The notes under the pieces: generated by a model
The model's database searches: none
What the model was told of the DNA's origin: nothing
Seen by the model: the letters and a program-made list of their open reading frames with translations, nothing else
Source: Pseudogemmobacter hezensis
Lineage (GTDB): Bacteria; Pseudomonadota; Alphaproteobacteria; Rhodobacterales; Rhodobacteraceae
Assembly (NCBI RefSeq): GCF_013155295.1
Contig: NZ_JABJXT010000005.1
Coordinates: forward strand, 62,001 to 126,000
Direction of reading: 5' to 3'
Length of the DNA stretch: 64,000 nucleotides
Translations under genes and position numbers: made by a program
Part shown: positions 27,774 to 36,368 of the stretch, piece after piece
Numbering within the stretch: the first letter of the stretch is position 1
Layout: every line of letters begins with the position of its first letter

Positions 27774-29893
27774 CGCAGGGTCTCTGGCTTTCGCAGGCCG
27801 AGCCGGTTCATCGCCTCTCGGGCCGCGTGCGGTTCCGTTGCAGTTTCCGGGATTCGGGGCCGGCGGATTGGGTGGCGCTGGCGGCAGAGGCCGCGCGATT
27901 CGATGGGGTAGAGGCGTCGCGGGCAAGCGCCCATGCGCAATCGCTTGTTCTCGCCTGTGATCCGACCGTGACAGATGCGAGCCGCCTGCGGGACGCGCTT
28001 CTGGCGCTTGGGCAGCCGAACCCGTCCATTGCGAACGAAGGCGCGCAAGATCACGGCCCCCGCAATGCGCTGCTCGCCAGTGCGGCGATCCTGTTCGGGA
28101 TCGGCTGGCTGCCGCGCGCGGCGCAGCTCGCGATTTCCACGATGGCGGCGCACTCGCTGCTGCATGAAGCGGGCGAGGATCTGGCGCAGGAGGGGATCAC
28201 TTCCCGCGTTCTGGAAGGGCTCGCGGTGGCGATCTCGCTGGCGCGGGGGGATTATGCAGTGGCGAACACCACCGGCTTCCTGCTGTCGCTCGGCGAATAT
28301 CTCAGCGAGTCCACTGCGCGGCGTTCGGACATACTGCTGCGCGATCTGCTGCGCCCGGTCCACCCTTCGGTCTGGGTGACGCGCGGCGGGCAGGAGGTCG
28401 AGATCCCCGCAGATGCGGTGGTGATCGGCGATACGGTGGTCGTGGCCGCCGGATCGGTCGTCCCGGTGGACGGGCGCGTCCTTTCCGGCATCGCCGGCGT
28501 CAACGAAGCCGCGCTGACCGGCGAGGGCGCTCTGGTCGAGAAGACACGGGGCGCGCGGGCGCTGTCGGGTTCGGTGGTGCAGGAGGGACGGATCGCGATC
28601 TATGCAGAAAGCGTCGGCGCGGGCACGGTGACCGCCCGGATTGCCGAATATGTCGAACGCTCGCTGGCCGCTAAGGGGCGGATGCAACTGGAGTCTGCCC
28701 GGCTCGCCGACCAACTGGTTCCGACGATCCTGCGGGTGGCAAGCGGAGCCTTTCTGATCTCGGGCGACTGGCGGCGCCCGGCCTCGGTCCTGCAAGCGGA
28801 CTATTCCTGCGCGCTGAAACTGGCGACACCGATCGCATTTCGTTTCGCCATGTATGGGGCGGGGCAGTCGGGCATCCTCATCAAGGGCGCGGATGCGCTG
28901 GAACGCCTGGCCGAAGCCGATACCATCGTTTTCGACAAGACCGGGACGCTGACCACCGGCGTTCTGGAGGTGACGGATGCCATTGCCTTCGACGAGCATT
29001 TCAGCCCGGACGATCTGCTCTGTCTCGCCGCTTCGGTCGAGGAGCATTATGCCTTCCACCCGCTGGCAATGGCGGTGGTCGAGGCTGCCCGCGCCACCGG
29101 CAGGAACAAGCATTTCGACCATCAGGAGGTCGAGTTCATCGTGGCCCATGGCGTCGCCAGCACCATGGACGGCAAGCGCATCGTCGTCGGCTCGCGCCAT
29201 TTCGTTGAGGATGACGAGGGGATAGATTGCAGCGCGCATCGCCCGATGATCGGGAAACTGCTCGATGAGGGAAAGACGGTTCTCTTCATCGGCTTCGGCG
29301 GCCGTCTGCTCGGGATCATCGGGCTGGAGGACACGCTGCGCCCGTCCGCAGCCGCAACCGTCGCTAGGCTGCGCGAGCTGGGGGCACAGCGGATATTGAT
29401 GCTGACCGGGGACCGCGAGGACCGCGCGGCCGAAATCGCCGACATGCTCGGCCTCGACGGCTATCACGCGGATCTTCTGCCCGAGGACAAGGCGCGCATT
29501 ATCGAGGATCTGGGAGAATCCGGCGCGTGCATCGCCTTTGTCGGGGACGGGATCAACGATGCGCCCGCGCTGGCGCGTTCCCATGTCGGCATCGCGATGA
29601 ACCGGGGCGCGGACATCGCTCGTCTGACCGCCGATATTGTGCTGCTCGAAGATGATGTCGCCGGTTTGAGCGATGCGGTGATGATCGCCCATGAAGTGAT
29701 GGAGATCATCCGAGTCAGTTTCCGGCTGACCATCGGGCTCAACACCAGCATCCTGGCGGGAGCGGCGCTTGGGGCGCTGTCGCCGCTTGCAACCTCGGTC
29801 CTGCATAATGGCAGCACCATCGCCATCCTCCTCAATGTGCTGCGGCACCGGATCGGATCGCAGCGCCATCTTGCTGCGATCTCCTCGCCCTGA
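27770..29893 (+). CDS. P1B-type metal-transporting ATPase (CtpC-like)
   Basis: The protein is 707 residues. An HMA-like N-terminus is followed by membrane helices, the phosphatase loop TGEG (usually TGES or TGEA), the membrane motif YSCALKLATP in place of CPC, the phosphorylation site DKTGTLT, an HP motif (AFHPLA) and the hinge GDGINDAPAL. The non-CPC motif points away from copper and toward exporters of Mn, Fe or Zn. Last in the ahpF operon, it may protect against metal overload while the sit system imports metal elsewhere in the island. Confidence 0.88.
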   Translation: MTQGLWLSQAEPVHRLSGRVRFRCSFRDSGPADWVALAAEAARFDGVEASRASAHAQSLVLACDPTVTDASRLRDALLALGQPNPSIANEGAQDHGPRNALLASAAILFGIGWLPRAAQLAISTMAAHSLLHEAGEDLAQEGITSRVLEGLAVAISLARGDYAVANTTGFLLSLGEYLSESTARRSDILLRDLLRPVHPSVWVTRGGQEVEIPADAVVIGDTVVVAAGSVVPVDGRVLSGIAGVNEAALTGEGALVEKTRGARALSGSVVQEGRIAIYAESVGAGTVTARIAEYVERSLAAKGRMQLESARLADQLVPTILRVASGAFLISGDWRRPASVLQADYSCALKLATPIAFRFAMYGAGQSGILIKGADALERLAEADTIVFDKTGTLTTGVLEVTDAIAFDEHFSPDDLLCLAASVEEHYAFHPLAMAVVEAARATGRNKHFDHQEVEFIVAHGVASTMDGKRIVVGSRHFVEDDEGIDCSAHRPMIGKLLDEGKTVLFIGFGGRLLGIIGLEDTLRPSAAATVARLRELGAQRILMLTGDREDRAAEIADMLGLDGYHADLLPEDKARIIEDLGESGACIAFVGDGINDAPALARSHVGIAMNRGADIARLTADIVLLEDDVAGLSDAVMIAHEVMEIIRVSFRLTIGLNTSILAGAALGALSPLATSVLHNGSTIAILLNVLRHRIGSQRHLAAISSP

Positions 29894-29902
29894 TGCTCCG
29901 CA

Positions 29903-30820
29903 TCACAGCTTCAGGGCGGGGATAATCTGCTTCTTGCGGCTGACGATGCCGGGCAGGGTTACCGTATCGCCGTCTGACCTGACCCCGAAACTGGCCTCTG
30001 CGATCTGCGCGACCAGCGTATTGGGCACCAGCAGGACCGCTTCCTGTTTCAGAATGTCGATGATGAACAGCAGCAATTGATCGGCCCCGGTTTGGGCTGC
30101 GACCTGGGGCATCGTGGCGATCAGCGCCGCCTTGCGCGCCAGAAGCAGGGACGGGGTAGTAGTTTCCAGAACCGAGATTCGCAGGAGCTTGTCGCCGATC
30201 GGATAGGCTTTGGAATCCATGGTCAGCAGGGCCGCCTCGTCATAGGCGGCAACATCGGACTTCGCGGCAAACAGCTCGGCCGCATAGTCGGGGATCACGT
30301 TGCCCAGATCCCCGGCCAGTGCCGTGGCCACAGCCCGATCATGAGCCGTCGTGGTCGGCGAGCGGAACTCCAGCGTATCCGACAGGATGCAGGAAAGCAT
30401 CACGCCCTTCAGGTTTCGGGGCATCCGCGCCATATCCGGGCCGATCAGATCGTGCAGGATGGTTGCACTACAGGCAACCGGGCGGATGGCGATCTCGATC
30501 GGTGCCCTGGTTGTCAGGCCGCCGGCGAGAAGATGGTGGTCAACGATCCCGATAATCTCCACCATCTGAATGGAAGGCGGCAGCTCCGATGGGTTGTTGG
30601 TGTCCACGATGAAGCATCGGTCGCCTTGCGCGACATCACCGAGGATTTCGGGTGCGTCAGCCTGCCACCTCTCCAGAACGAATGCGGTCTCGGTATTCGG
30701 GGCGCCGAGCGCGAAGGCCCGCGCCAGCTCTCCCCGGATTTCACTCAGATACCAGGCGGCGATCAGAGCCGATCCGATGGCATCTGTGTCGGGTGCCTTG
30801 TGGCCGAAGACCTTGATCAT
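29903..30820 (-). CDS. ppaC: Manganese-dependent inorganic pyrophosphatase (family II)
   Basis: The protein is 305 residues with the DHH phosphoesterase signatures: GHKAPDTDAIGSALIAAWYL at the start, VDTNNPSE, IVDHHLL, LSDTLEF, and the C-terminal substrate-binding SRKKQIIPAL. Family II enzymes use Mn2+ or Co2+ and hydrolyse pyrophosphate faster than the common Mg-dependent family I. Most Proteobacteria rely on family I. Its place at the end of an operon led by irr-like genes fits a response in which Mn is imported and used. Confidence 0.94.
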   Translation of the reverse strand: MIKVFGHKAPDTDAIGSALIAAWYLSEIRGELARAFALGAPNTETAFVLERWQADAPEILGDVAQGDRCFIVDTNNPSELPPSIQMVEIIGIVDHHLLAGGLTTRAPIEIAIRPVACSATILHDLIGPDMARMPRNLKGVMLSCILSDTLEFRSPTTTAHDRAVATALAGDLGNVIPDYAAELFAAKSDVAAYDEAALLTMDSKAYPIGDKLLRISVLETTTPSLLLARKAALIATMPQVAAQTGADQLLLFIIDILKQEAVLLVPNTLVAQIAEASFGVRSDGDTVTLPGIVSRKKQIIPALKL

Positions 30821-30880
30821 GAGGGTATCCTTTGCTGGCGGGATTGGGCTGACAGGAAAATCGGGTGTCGGAACGTCGCC

Positions 30881-32017
30881 TCAACGCACGGTGCCCGAGG
30901 CGGCGGATCTCGCCAGAACGCCGAGCAGCGCCTCGTGCGGAACCGAACCGGCCATGGCGCAATCCCCGAGCCGTCGCGGCAGGATGAAGCGCAACGTGCC
31001 GCCCATCGCCTTCTTGTCCTGCTGCATGAGGTCGATGATCGCCTCCGCAGGCGGCATGGTGCCCGGGATCTCCGAGATGCTTGCCTTCATGCCCATGCGT
31101 CGCAGATGGCGGCGCAGCCGGTGCATGTCCTCATGCGGGCAATCCCCGAGCGTACTGGCAAGCTCGAAGGCAAGCATGCAGCCGATTGCGACGCCTTCGC
31201 CATGCCGCAATCGGTCGGAGTATCTCGTCGCTTTCTCCAGGGCATGGGAGAAGGTATGGCCGAGGTTGAGAAGCGCGCGATCACCGGCTTCCGTCTCGTC
31301 CCGGCCGACGATTTCCGCCTTCATGCCGACCGCGCGCCGGATCGCATGGACCCGTGCGGCAGGATCGCCGGCGATGACGGCCGGGCCGTTTACCTCCAGC
31401 CAGCCGAAGAACGATGCGTCGCCCAGAAGGGCGCATTTCAGGATCTCGCCATAGCCGGAAAGCAAATCGCGCCGCGGCAGGCTGTCCAGAAATGCGGTAT
31501 CGGCCAGAACCAGTTCGGGCTGGTGAAAGCTGCCGACAAGATTCTTGCCTTGATTGGTATTGATCCCCGTCTTGCCGCCCACCGAGCTGTCGACCTGGGC
31601 AAGAAGCGTCGTGGGGATCTGAACGAACCGCACGCCACGTCGAAGGATCGAGGCCGCGAAGCCGGTCAGATCGCCGATGACTCCGCCGCCGAAGGCGATG
31701 ATCAGATCATTGCGCTCGACCTGTCTGTCGAGCAGCCATTCGGTGGCCTCGATCAGATGCCGCCAGCTTTTGGTGGCCTCGCCCGGTGGAAGCACCAGGG
31801 CGGAAGAAGCGATCCCCTCATCCTGCAACGCAACGGTCAGGCGCTGGAGGCCGATTGCGGCAACGGTTTCATCGGTGACGATGGCAACGCGCGGCCGGGC
31901 GAGGAGCGGTGCGATTTCACGCCCCGCCTGATCAATCAGCCCGCTGCCGACAAGAACATCATAGCTGTGGGTGGCAAGGTGAACGCGAATGGTGCCGGGT
32001 ATGGAGGAACGGCTCAT
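30881..32017 (-). CDS. aroB: 3-dehydroquinate synthase
   Basis: The protein is 378 residues from ATG 32017, which overlaps the stop of the upstream gene (ATGA). It has FGGGVIGDLTGFAAS, the TTLLAQVDSSVGGKTGIN substrate region and metal ligands in GYGEILK, LNLGHTFSHALE and RLRHGEGVAIG. It makes the ring of the shikimate pathway and needs a divalent metal, often Zn or Co. It is not next to aroK as usual, so it is likely an additional copy tuned to other metal conditions. Confidence 0.93.
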   Translation of the reverse strand: MSRSSIPGTIRVHLATHSYDVLVGSGLIDQAGREIAPLLARPRVAIVTDETVAAIGLQRLTVALQDEGIASSALVLPPGEATKSWRHLIEATEWLLDRQVERNDLIIAFGGGVIGDLTGFAASILRRGVRFVQIPTTLLAQVDSSVGGKTGINTNQGKNLVGSFHQPELVLADTAFLDSLPRRDLLSGYGEILKCALLGDASFFGWLEVNGPAVIAGDPAARVHAIRRAVGMKAEIVGRDETEAGDRALLNLGHTFSHALEKATRYSDRLRHGEGVAIGCMLAFELASTLGDCPHEDMHRLRRHLRRMGMKASISEIPGTMPPAEAIIDLMQQDKKAMGGTLRFILPRRLGDCAMAGSVPHEALLGVLARSAASGTVR

Positions 32018-32553
32018 CGGACCGGGCAACCGATCAGCGCCCCGAGCTCTGCCGCAGCGCGCGCAACCCGTTGCCCGAGTTCCATTCCGGGAACCCCTGC
32101 GCTGGCCCAGTCGGACGGTGTGGCGAGCACAACCGTGGGAGCGACGAGCATCCTGAAGCTGCCAAAGAGGTTGCGCATCGGCCCGTCAAGCGCGAGCGTT
32201 GAGCGGACAGAGCCCGCACTGGCTGCAAGCACCACCGGCTTGCCACGGAGGGCGGGAGGATCGATCAGATCCACGAACATCTTGAAGAGGCCGGAGTAGC
32301 TGCCGTTATGCAACGGGGTGATCATGACCAGCGCGTCGGCTTGCGTAATCATGCGGAGTGCTGTGTCCAGATCGGTGTCGGCCTCGCCGGTCAGGCTTGC
32401 GTGCAGGATTGGGCTTGCCAAAGTGCGCAGCTCCGTCAGTTGAGGTAGCAGAGAGATCGGGGAACGCCGGAACTCGCCCGCAAAGCATCCGGCAAGGGTG
32501 CTGCATTGGGACGGGTTTCCGGTTCCGGCGGACAGGATGGCGACGGTTGGCAT
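32014..32553 (-). CDS. NADPH-dependent FMN reductase (flavodoxin fold)
   Basis: The protein is 179 residues with the flavodoxin-like start VAILSAGTGNPSQCSTLA, the FMN-binding PLHNGSYSGLFKMFVDLIDP and GKPVVLAASAGSVRSTLAL. It belongs to the SsuE/MsuE-like reductases, which reduce free FMN with NADPH. Its stop overlaps the aroB start. In this setting it might reduce flavin for ferric or quinone reduction; the substrate is unknown. A hairpin separates it from the peroxiredoxin gene upstream. Confidence 0.85.
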   Translation of the reverse strand: MPTVAILSAGTGNPSQCSTLAGCFAGEFRRSPISLLPQLTELRTLASPILHASLTGEADTDLDTALRMITQADALVMITPLHNGSYSGLFKMFVDLIDPPALRGKPVVLAASAGSVRSTLALDGPMRNLFGSFRMLVAPTVVLATPSDWASAGVPGMELGQRVARAAAELGALIGCPVR

Positions 32554-32628
32554 CTGGATTTCGCAGCATTGGCCGACTGGGCAGGAGAGTCTCTCCGGTC
32601 AGCATGTTGTCTTTCATGACGGAGGTGG

Positions 32629-32654
32629 TGGACCGGCGATCTGTCGCCGGTCCA
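32629..32654 (-). terminator. Strong hairpin after the peroxiredoxin stop
   Basis: An 11-base-pair stem (TGGACCGGCGA with TCGCCGGTCCA) closes a TCTG loop and begins eight bases past the peroxiredoxin stop on the minus strand. No T-run follows. It may partly stop transcription or protect the upstream mRNA end, lowering expression of the flavin reductase, aroB and ppaC part. Confidence 0.5.
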
Positions 32655-32662
32655 TGAAACTG

Positions 32663-33226
32663 TCAGATTTTGCCGACCAGATCGAGCGAGGGCGCTAGGG
32701 TCTGGTCTCCTTCCTGCCACTTCGCCGGGCAGACCTCGCCTGGGTGGTTACGGACGTATTGCGCGGCCTTGATCTTGCGTAGCAGGTCCTCGGCATCACG
32801 ACCGATGCCCTCGGCGGTGATCTCTACCGCCTGGATCAAGCCGTCGGGATCGATGATGAAGGTGGCACGATCAGCCAGGCCCTGTTCTTCCCGCATGGCA
32901 TCGAAGTTGCGGGTGATGATGCCTACCGGGTCGCCGATCATCGTATAGCGGATCTTGCCGATGGTCTCGGAGGCATCGTGCCAAGCCTTATGGGTGAAAT
33001 GCGTGTCGGTCGAGACCGAGAAGACTTCGACGCCGAGCTTTTGCAACTCGTCATAGTGGTCGGCCACGTCGCCCAGTTCGGTTGGGCAGACGAAGGTGAA
33101 ATCGGCCGGGTAAAAGAAGAAGACGGCCCATTTGCCGAGGACATCGGCCTCGGTTACTTCGATGAACTTTCCGTCTTTGAAGGCCGATGCCTTGAACGCG
33201 CGGATTTTCGTGTTGATCAGTGCCAT
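32663..33226 (-). CDS. ahpC: Peroxiredoxin, AhpC type
   Basis: The protein is 187 residues from [16 protein letters not shown], exactly the usual AhpC length. The peroxidatic cysteine is in FTFVCPTEL and the resolving cysteine in GEVCPAKW. It reduces hydrogen and organic peroxides and is recharged by AhpF, whose gene lies 9.6 kb away in the same island. The usual ahpC-ahpF pairing is thus split over two operons that share an operator type. Confidence 0.95.
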   Translation of the reverse strand: MALINTKIRAFKASAFKDGKFIEVTEADVLGKWAVFFFYPADFTFVCPTELGDVADHYDELQKLGVEVFSVSTDTHFTHKAWHDASETIGKIRYTMIGDPVGIITRNFDAMREEQGLADRATFIIDPDGLIQAVEITAEGIGRDAEDLLRKIKAAQYVRNHPGEVCPAKWQEGDQTLAPSLDLVGKI

Positions 33227-33322
33227 GTCGTCTCTCTTGATCTGATGGGGACCGGCCGCCGCGCGGCTCAAGCCCCGCAGCTCACGGTCGGATTGAAGTC
33301 GCGTGTCGGGCTGCGAAGCGCC

Positions 33323-33556
33323 TCAGGGAGGCGCGCGTTCCCAGACCCGGGTGACCCCGATCTTTTCGGCCGGACGGATCAGCCCGTCCCGCGCCATACG
33401 GCGCAGAAGATGCAAGGTGCCGGTACGGCTCATGCCGAGCCGGTCCTGCAACTCGCTCTGTGTCCTGGGTCGGCGCAGTTGATCGAGAACGAGCTGGCGT
33501 CGGGCGGTGGCCCCGGCATTTCGCCGGCCAAGGTTTTCCGGGGTCTGATTGTGCAT
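33323..33556 (-). CDS. Small winged-helix DNA-binding protein
   Basis: The protein is 77 residues. The segment ATARRQLVLDQLRRPRTQSE followed by LQDRLGMSRTGTLHLLRRM and DGLIRPAEKIG forms a helix-turn-helix with wing. No sensor domain is present, so it may act alone or with a partner. It lies in the irr-led operon between the peroxiredoxin and a pyridoxamine oxidase-like gene. Confidence 0.72.
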   Translation of the reverse strand: MHNQTPENLGRRNAGATARRQLVLDQLRRPRTQSELQDRLGMSRTGTLHLLRRMARDGLIRPAEKIGVTRVWERAPP

Positions 33557-33620
33557 TCTTGTTCCCGCCCGACACCTGCTCGACGGTCCCGCTGGGGATG
33601 GGACCGATCGGGTGACGCCT

Positions 33621-34031
33621 CTATGCGCTCAACTCATCCATTTTCTTCCCGGCATTGGGGCCGGAGCGCAGCGACCATATCTCGTCGATATGAACGAGAA
33701 CCGCGAATTTCGGCGTCTTCATCCCGTTCTTTTCGGCAAAGGCCACGGCATTGTCGAAAGGCGCCCCTTCGGTGAACAATTCCGGCGTGCCCAGGAACCG
33801 ATAGCCGTCCAGCTTTTCGCGGTCGATCACCGCCACGGCGATCCTTGATCCGTTCTGCATATTGGTCAGGGTCTGGCCGCCGGTATTCTCGTTGAAGATC
33901 AGCGTACTGTCGTCATAGACGCGCAAGCTGCGCTTGGGGCCGAGATTGGGAATAGCGCCTTCGGTCACCGTTGCCTGGATCGGAGTCTGCGTGGCCAGCA
34001 TGTCTTTCATGGCCTGGGTCAAGGTTTTCAT
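33621..34031 (-). CDS. Pyridoxamine 5'-phosphate oxidase-like FMN-binding protein
   Basis: The protein is 136 residues from MKTLTQAMKDMLATQ. The split-barrel sequence is seen in PNLGPKRSLRVYDDSTLIF, TNMQNGSRIAVAVID and GYRFLGTPELF. Proteins of this fold bind FMN, F420 or heme, and many are small stress-related reductases. The exact substrate is unknown. It keeps the same orientation and short spacing as the rest of the irr-led operon. Confidence 0.78.
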   Translation of the reverse strand: MKTLTQAMKDMLATQTPIQATVTEGAIPNLGPKRSLRVYDDSTLIFNENTGGQTLTNMQNGSRIAVAVIDREKLDGYRFLGTPELFTEGAPFDNAVAFAEKNGMKTPKFAVLVHIDEIWSLRSGPNAGKKMDELSA

Positions 34032-34105
34032 CGTTCGTCTTTCTGTCAGTGGAAGGGCCGCCCTATGATCTGCGCCGGGCGGCATGGCGGGATCAGATTG
34101 TCGGA

Positions 34106-34660
34106 TCAGTTGGACAGGCCGCAGTGCCCGCAGCTTTGCAGGTCGGTGGCGCGTTCCATGTGAGTGGCCGCATGACTGACCGCGGCGGCGCTCTCGCGCA
34201 GCTGAAGGACGTAATGCCCGATGGGTGGCGCGGGCGCATCTTGCGCCGCGAGGTGCCCGGCCAGTTCGGAGAGCGTATATTTCAGGTGCTGGATGCAGGC
34301 GATCCGCAGTTCGAGTGGGGTCGCCGGTTGCCGCGCGGCACCATTCAGGCGATCGAAGGCAAGGATCAGTAGACGACGGCATTCGGCCTCGCGCCCCTCC
34401 TGTCGGGCAAGTTGCGCGAGGTTGTGGCAGGCGATGTTCATGATTGCCGGCAGCGGGATTGCCGTATCGTTCGGATTCAGGGTGGCGAAGATCCGCTCGG
34501 CTTCCTCAAGGCCCCGAAGGTAGAGTTTACGGGCCGGTTCGACCGCGCCGTCCTTGAACGCCTGATTGGCCGCCGAGGTCAGTTCCAGCCAGCGGTGGTC
34601 GCGCAGGATCGGGGTGGCCGTCGCCATGGACAGGTTTTCGGGCTGGGTACGGGCGTTCAT
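34106..34660 (-). CDS. Helical-repeat protein with C-terminal CGHCG
   Basis: The protein is 184 residues from MNARTQPENLSMATA, with GGAG eight bases upstream. It is mostly helical; ELTSAANQAFKDGAVEPARK and LYLRGLEEAERIF look like TPR-type repeats. The last residues LQSCGHCGLSN contain a CxxC pair that could bind metal or act in redox chemistry. No family is identified. It lies beside an AhpD-like gene that lacks its own CxxC. Confidence 0.7.
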   Translation of the reverse strand: MNARTQPENLSMATATPILRDHRWLELTSAANQAFKDGAVEPARKLYLRGLEEAERIFATLNPNDTAIPLPAIMNIACHNLAQLARQEGREAECRRLLILAFDRLNGAARQPATPLELRIACIQHLKYTLSELAGHLAAQDAPAPPIGHYVLQLRESAAAVSHAATHMERATDLQSCGHCGLSN

Positions 34661-34702
34661 GGTGCATCTCCGGTGAGGTTCGGTTGCGGGCATGACGAAG
34701 CC

Positions 34703-34721
34703 GTGCGCGCATTGCGCGCAC
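34703..34721. promoter_or_regulatory. Inverted repeat between the AhpD-like gene and the CGHCG gene
   Basis: GTGCGCG and CGCGCAC flank a five-base centre CATTG. It lies between two genes on the minus strand, 65 bases past the upstream stop. It could be a weak terminator, an mRNA processing hairpin or an operator for an internal promoter. Confidence 0.35.
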
Positions 34722-34786
34722 CTCGTCAGACGGAAAGGGTGAGACTCGAGGCCCATGCGGAGATGGGAAGCCGCGGGTCGGGGATC

Positions 34787-35410
34787 TCAACTTGCAAGCG
34801 GGTGCCCCTGGCTATGGGCGGTATTCCCTGGGGTGCCGCCATTCAGGATCGTCGCAATGACAGCAAGTGTATGAGCGATTCCGAGAATGGAGTTGATCGC
34901 GCCATCCCGGACCCCGCCTGCGCGCACAGCATGGAGCCGGGACAGAAGATCGACCTGGCCGGCCCAGGCGGCGGCCGCAGCGAGGGAGAAGAGCGCCATG
35001 GCCGCCGCTTCCTGATCCTGCGGCGGGACGGCTCCGGGTTCGTTTGGGGGCTCCTCTTGTGCAATCAGATCGGAGGCGGGTTGTTGCGCCAGGAGGGATG
35101 CCACCGCCGCCCGTTGGGCCAGGTCGCGCGTCTGATGGGGAATTCGAACTTCGGCATCCCGCAGGACTGCCTGTATCAGATCGGCATTTCCGGTGGCGAT
35201 GCCGGCCGCGATGACCGAACCCCATTTCTGATCTTCGTTGAGCGTTGCGTTTCCCTGATCCAAGACAAGGAGAAGCCGCGTTCCCGCTGATCGCGCCCAG
35301 GCGGGCAGGGTCGCGCATAGGGCAGCCAACGGCCGGTGTGGCGGCTCGCAAGGTGACTGGCCAATCAGAGACTGGCGCGCGATCTGGCGCAGATATTGGC
35401 GGCGGTTCAT
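34787..35410 (-). CDS. AhpD-like protein lacking the catalytic CxxC
   Basis: The protein is 207 residues and its start overlaps the stop of the upstream irr-like gene. The sequence LNEDQKWGSVIAAGIATGNA resembles the first half of AhpD alkylhydroperoxidases. The segment ALFSLAAAAAWAGQVDLLS and AVRAGGVRDGAINSILGIAH aligns by eye with their second half. Where AhpD has its CxxC redox pair this protein reads AWAGQVDL, so that chemistry is not possible. It could be a sensor, a binding protein or a structural partner. The fold assignment is by pattern and not certain. Confidence 0.55.
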   Translation of the reverse strand: MNRRQYLRQIARQSLIGQSPCEPPHRPLAALCATLPAWARSAGTRLLLVLDQGNATLNEDQKWGSVIAAGIATGNADLIQAVLRDAEVRIPHQTRDLAQRAAVASLLAQQPASDLIAQEEPPNEPGAVPPQDQEAAAMALFSLAAAAAWAGQVDLLSRLHAVRAGGVRDGAINSILGIAHTLAVIATILNGGTPGNTAHSQGHPLAS

Positions 35411-35874
35411 ATCTCTGTTCCTGTATCCCGCGGTCTCTCCGGTTCCAGCCGGATCACCACGTCGATATTGGCGATGCGGTAGCCTTGCGGCGGTTCAGGA
35501 AGCCGGGCGAAACTGATTTCTTCCGGCGGAATGTCGATGACCCGGTTGTCAGCCTCGACATGGAAGTGGTGATGGTCGCCGGTGCCGATGTCGAACTGTG
35601 CCGGGCCGCCGGCCGTGGCGAGACGGCGGATCAGACCATGCGCGGCAAACTCGTTCAGGGTGTTGTAAACGGTGGCCATCGACAGGCGCTGGCCGGTCTC
35701 CGCAGCCACGGCAAAGATCTCCTCGGCCGTGAAATGGTGATAGCTTCGGCCGAACAGGATGGCCGCGATGGCGCGGCGTGGGCGGGTGCTGCGCAACCCT
35801 GCTCCGTCCAGCAGGTTTGCGCCTGTGGGAGACGGGTTACGTGGATCGGTTTGGAGAATGGCTTCCTTGAGCAT
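35407..35874 (-). CDS. Irr-like Fur-family regulator, copy 1
   Basis: The protein is 155 residues. It has the Fur winged helix (GLRSTRPRRAIAAILF and LSMATVYNTLNEFAAHGLIRR) and the Irr-type signature GDHHHFHVEADNRVIDIP followed by PPQGYRIANIDVVIRL. Irr proteins of Alphaproteobacteria control iron and manganese genes in response to iron or heme status. The heme-binding extension of rhizobial Irr is not seen. It lies 29 bases behind the second irr-like gene and overlaps the AhpD-like gene. Confidence 0.85.
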   Translation of the reverse strand: MLKEAILQTDPRNPSPTGANLLDGAGLRSTRPRRAIAAILFGRSYHHFTAEEIFAVAAETGQRLSMATVYNTLNEFAAHGLIRRLATAGGPAQFDIGTGDHHHFHVEADNRVIDIPPEEISFARLPEPPQGYRIANIDVVIRLEPERPRDTGTEI

Positions 35875-35903
35875 GGGAGCTGACTTGTTGCTGGCGTTTC
35901 GGG

Positions 35904-36353
35904 TCAGGATCTTTGAACGGGAGAGTCATTCCGGCGGATGCGGCAGAGAATATCGACGCCGGAAAGGACGTAGCCGGGCGGCGGTGGCGGCAGATCGCCG
36001 AGGCGGATCAGGTCTGGCGGGATGTCGAGCAGGCGGTCTTCATCCTCGACGTAGAAATGATGATGATCTTCGCCTTGCAGCTCATACCATGCGGTGTTGC
36101 CGTAGATCGGCACGCGGCGCATGAGGCCCGAGGCGCAGAAGTGCTTCAGGCTGCCATAGACCCGGCTCAGCGAACCCGGGGCGCCGCGTCGGCGCACCTC
36201 GTCAAACAGCCCCTCTGCCGAGACATGCGCCGGAGGCTGGCCGAACAGGATGTCGATCATAGCCAGTCGCTGCCGCGTCGCACGCAGCCCGGCTTCCGTC
36301 AGGATGCGGCGCGCTTCGTCGGGGGCGAGCCCGTTGTCATGGCTCAGCGTCAT
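35904..36353 (-). CDS. Irr-like Fur-family regulator, copy 2
   Basis: The protein is 149 residues from ATG 36353, seven bases after GAGG; an ATG 12 bases earlier is possible. It shows GLRATRQRLAMIDILFG, SLSRVYGSLKHFCASGLMRR and the Irr-type EDHHHFYVEDEDRLLDIP and PPGYVLSGVDILCRI. It is clearly a paralogue of the next gene, but the recognition helices differ, so their targets or partners may differ. An operator dyad begins 16 bases upstream, which suggests autoregulation. It heads the leftward operon that ends in ppaC. Confidence 0.86.
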   Translation of the reverse strand: MTLSHDNGLAPDEARRILTEAGLRATRQRLAMIDILFGQPPAHVSAEGLFDEVRRRGAPGSLSRVYGSLKHFCASGLMRRVPIYGNTAWYELQGEDHHHFYVEDEDRLLDIPPDLIRLGDLPPPPPGYVLSGVDILCRIRRNDSPVQRS

Positions 36354-36368
36354 GGATGACCTCATATA

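Noticed and set aside
34412-35290. 292-codon plus-strand frame opposite the AhpD-like gene
   Set aside because: It is a shadow frame of two minus-strand genes that have overlapping coupled starts and recognisable patterns.
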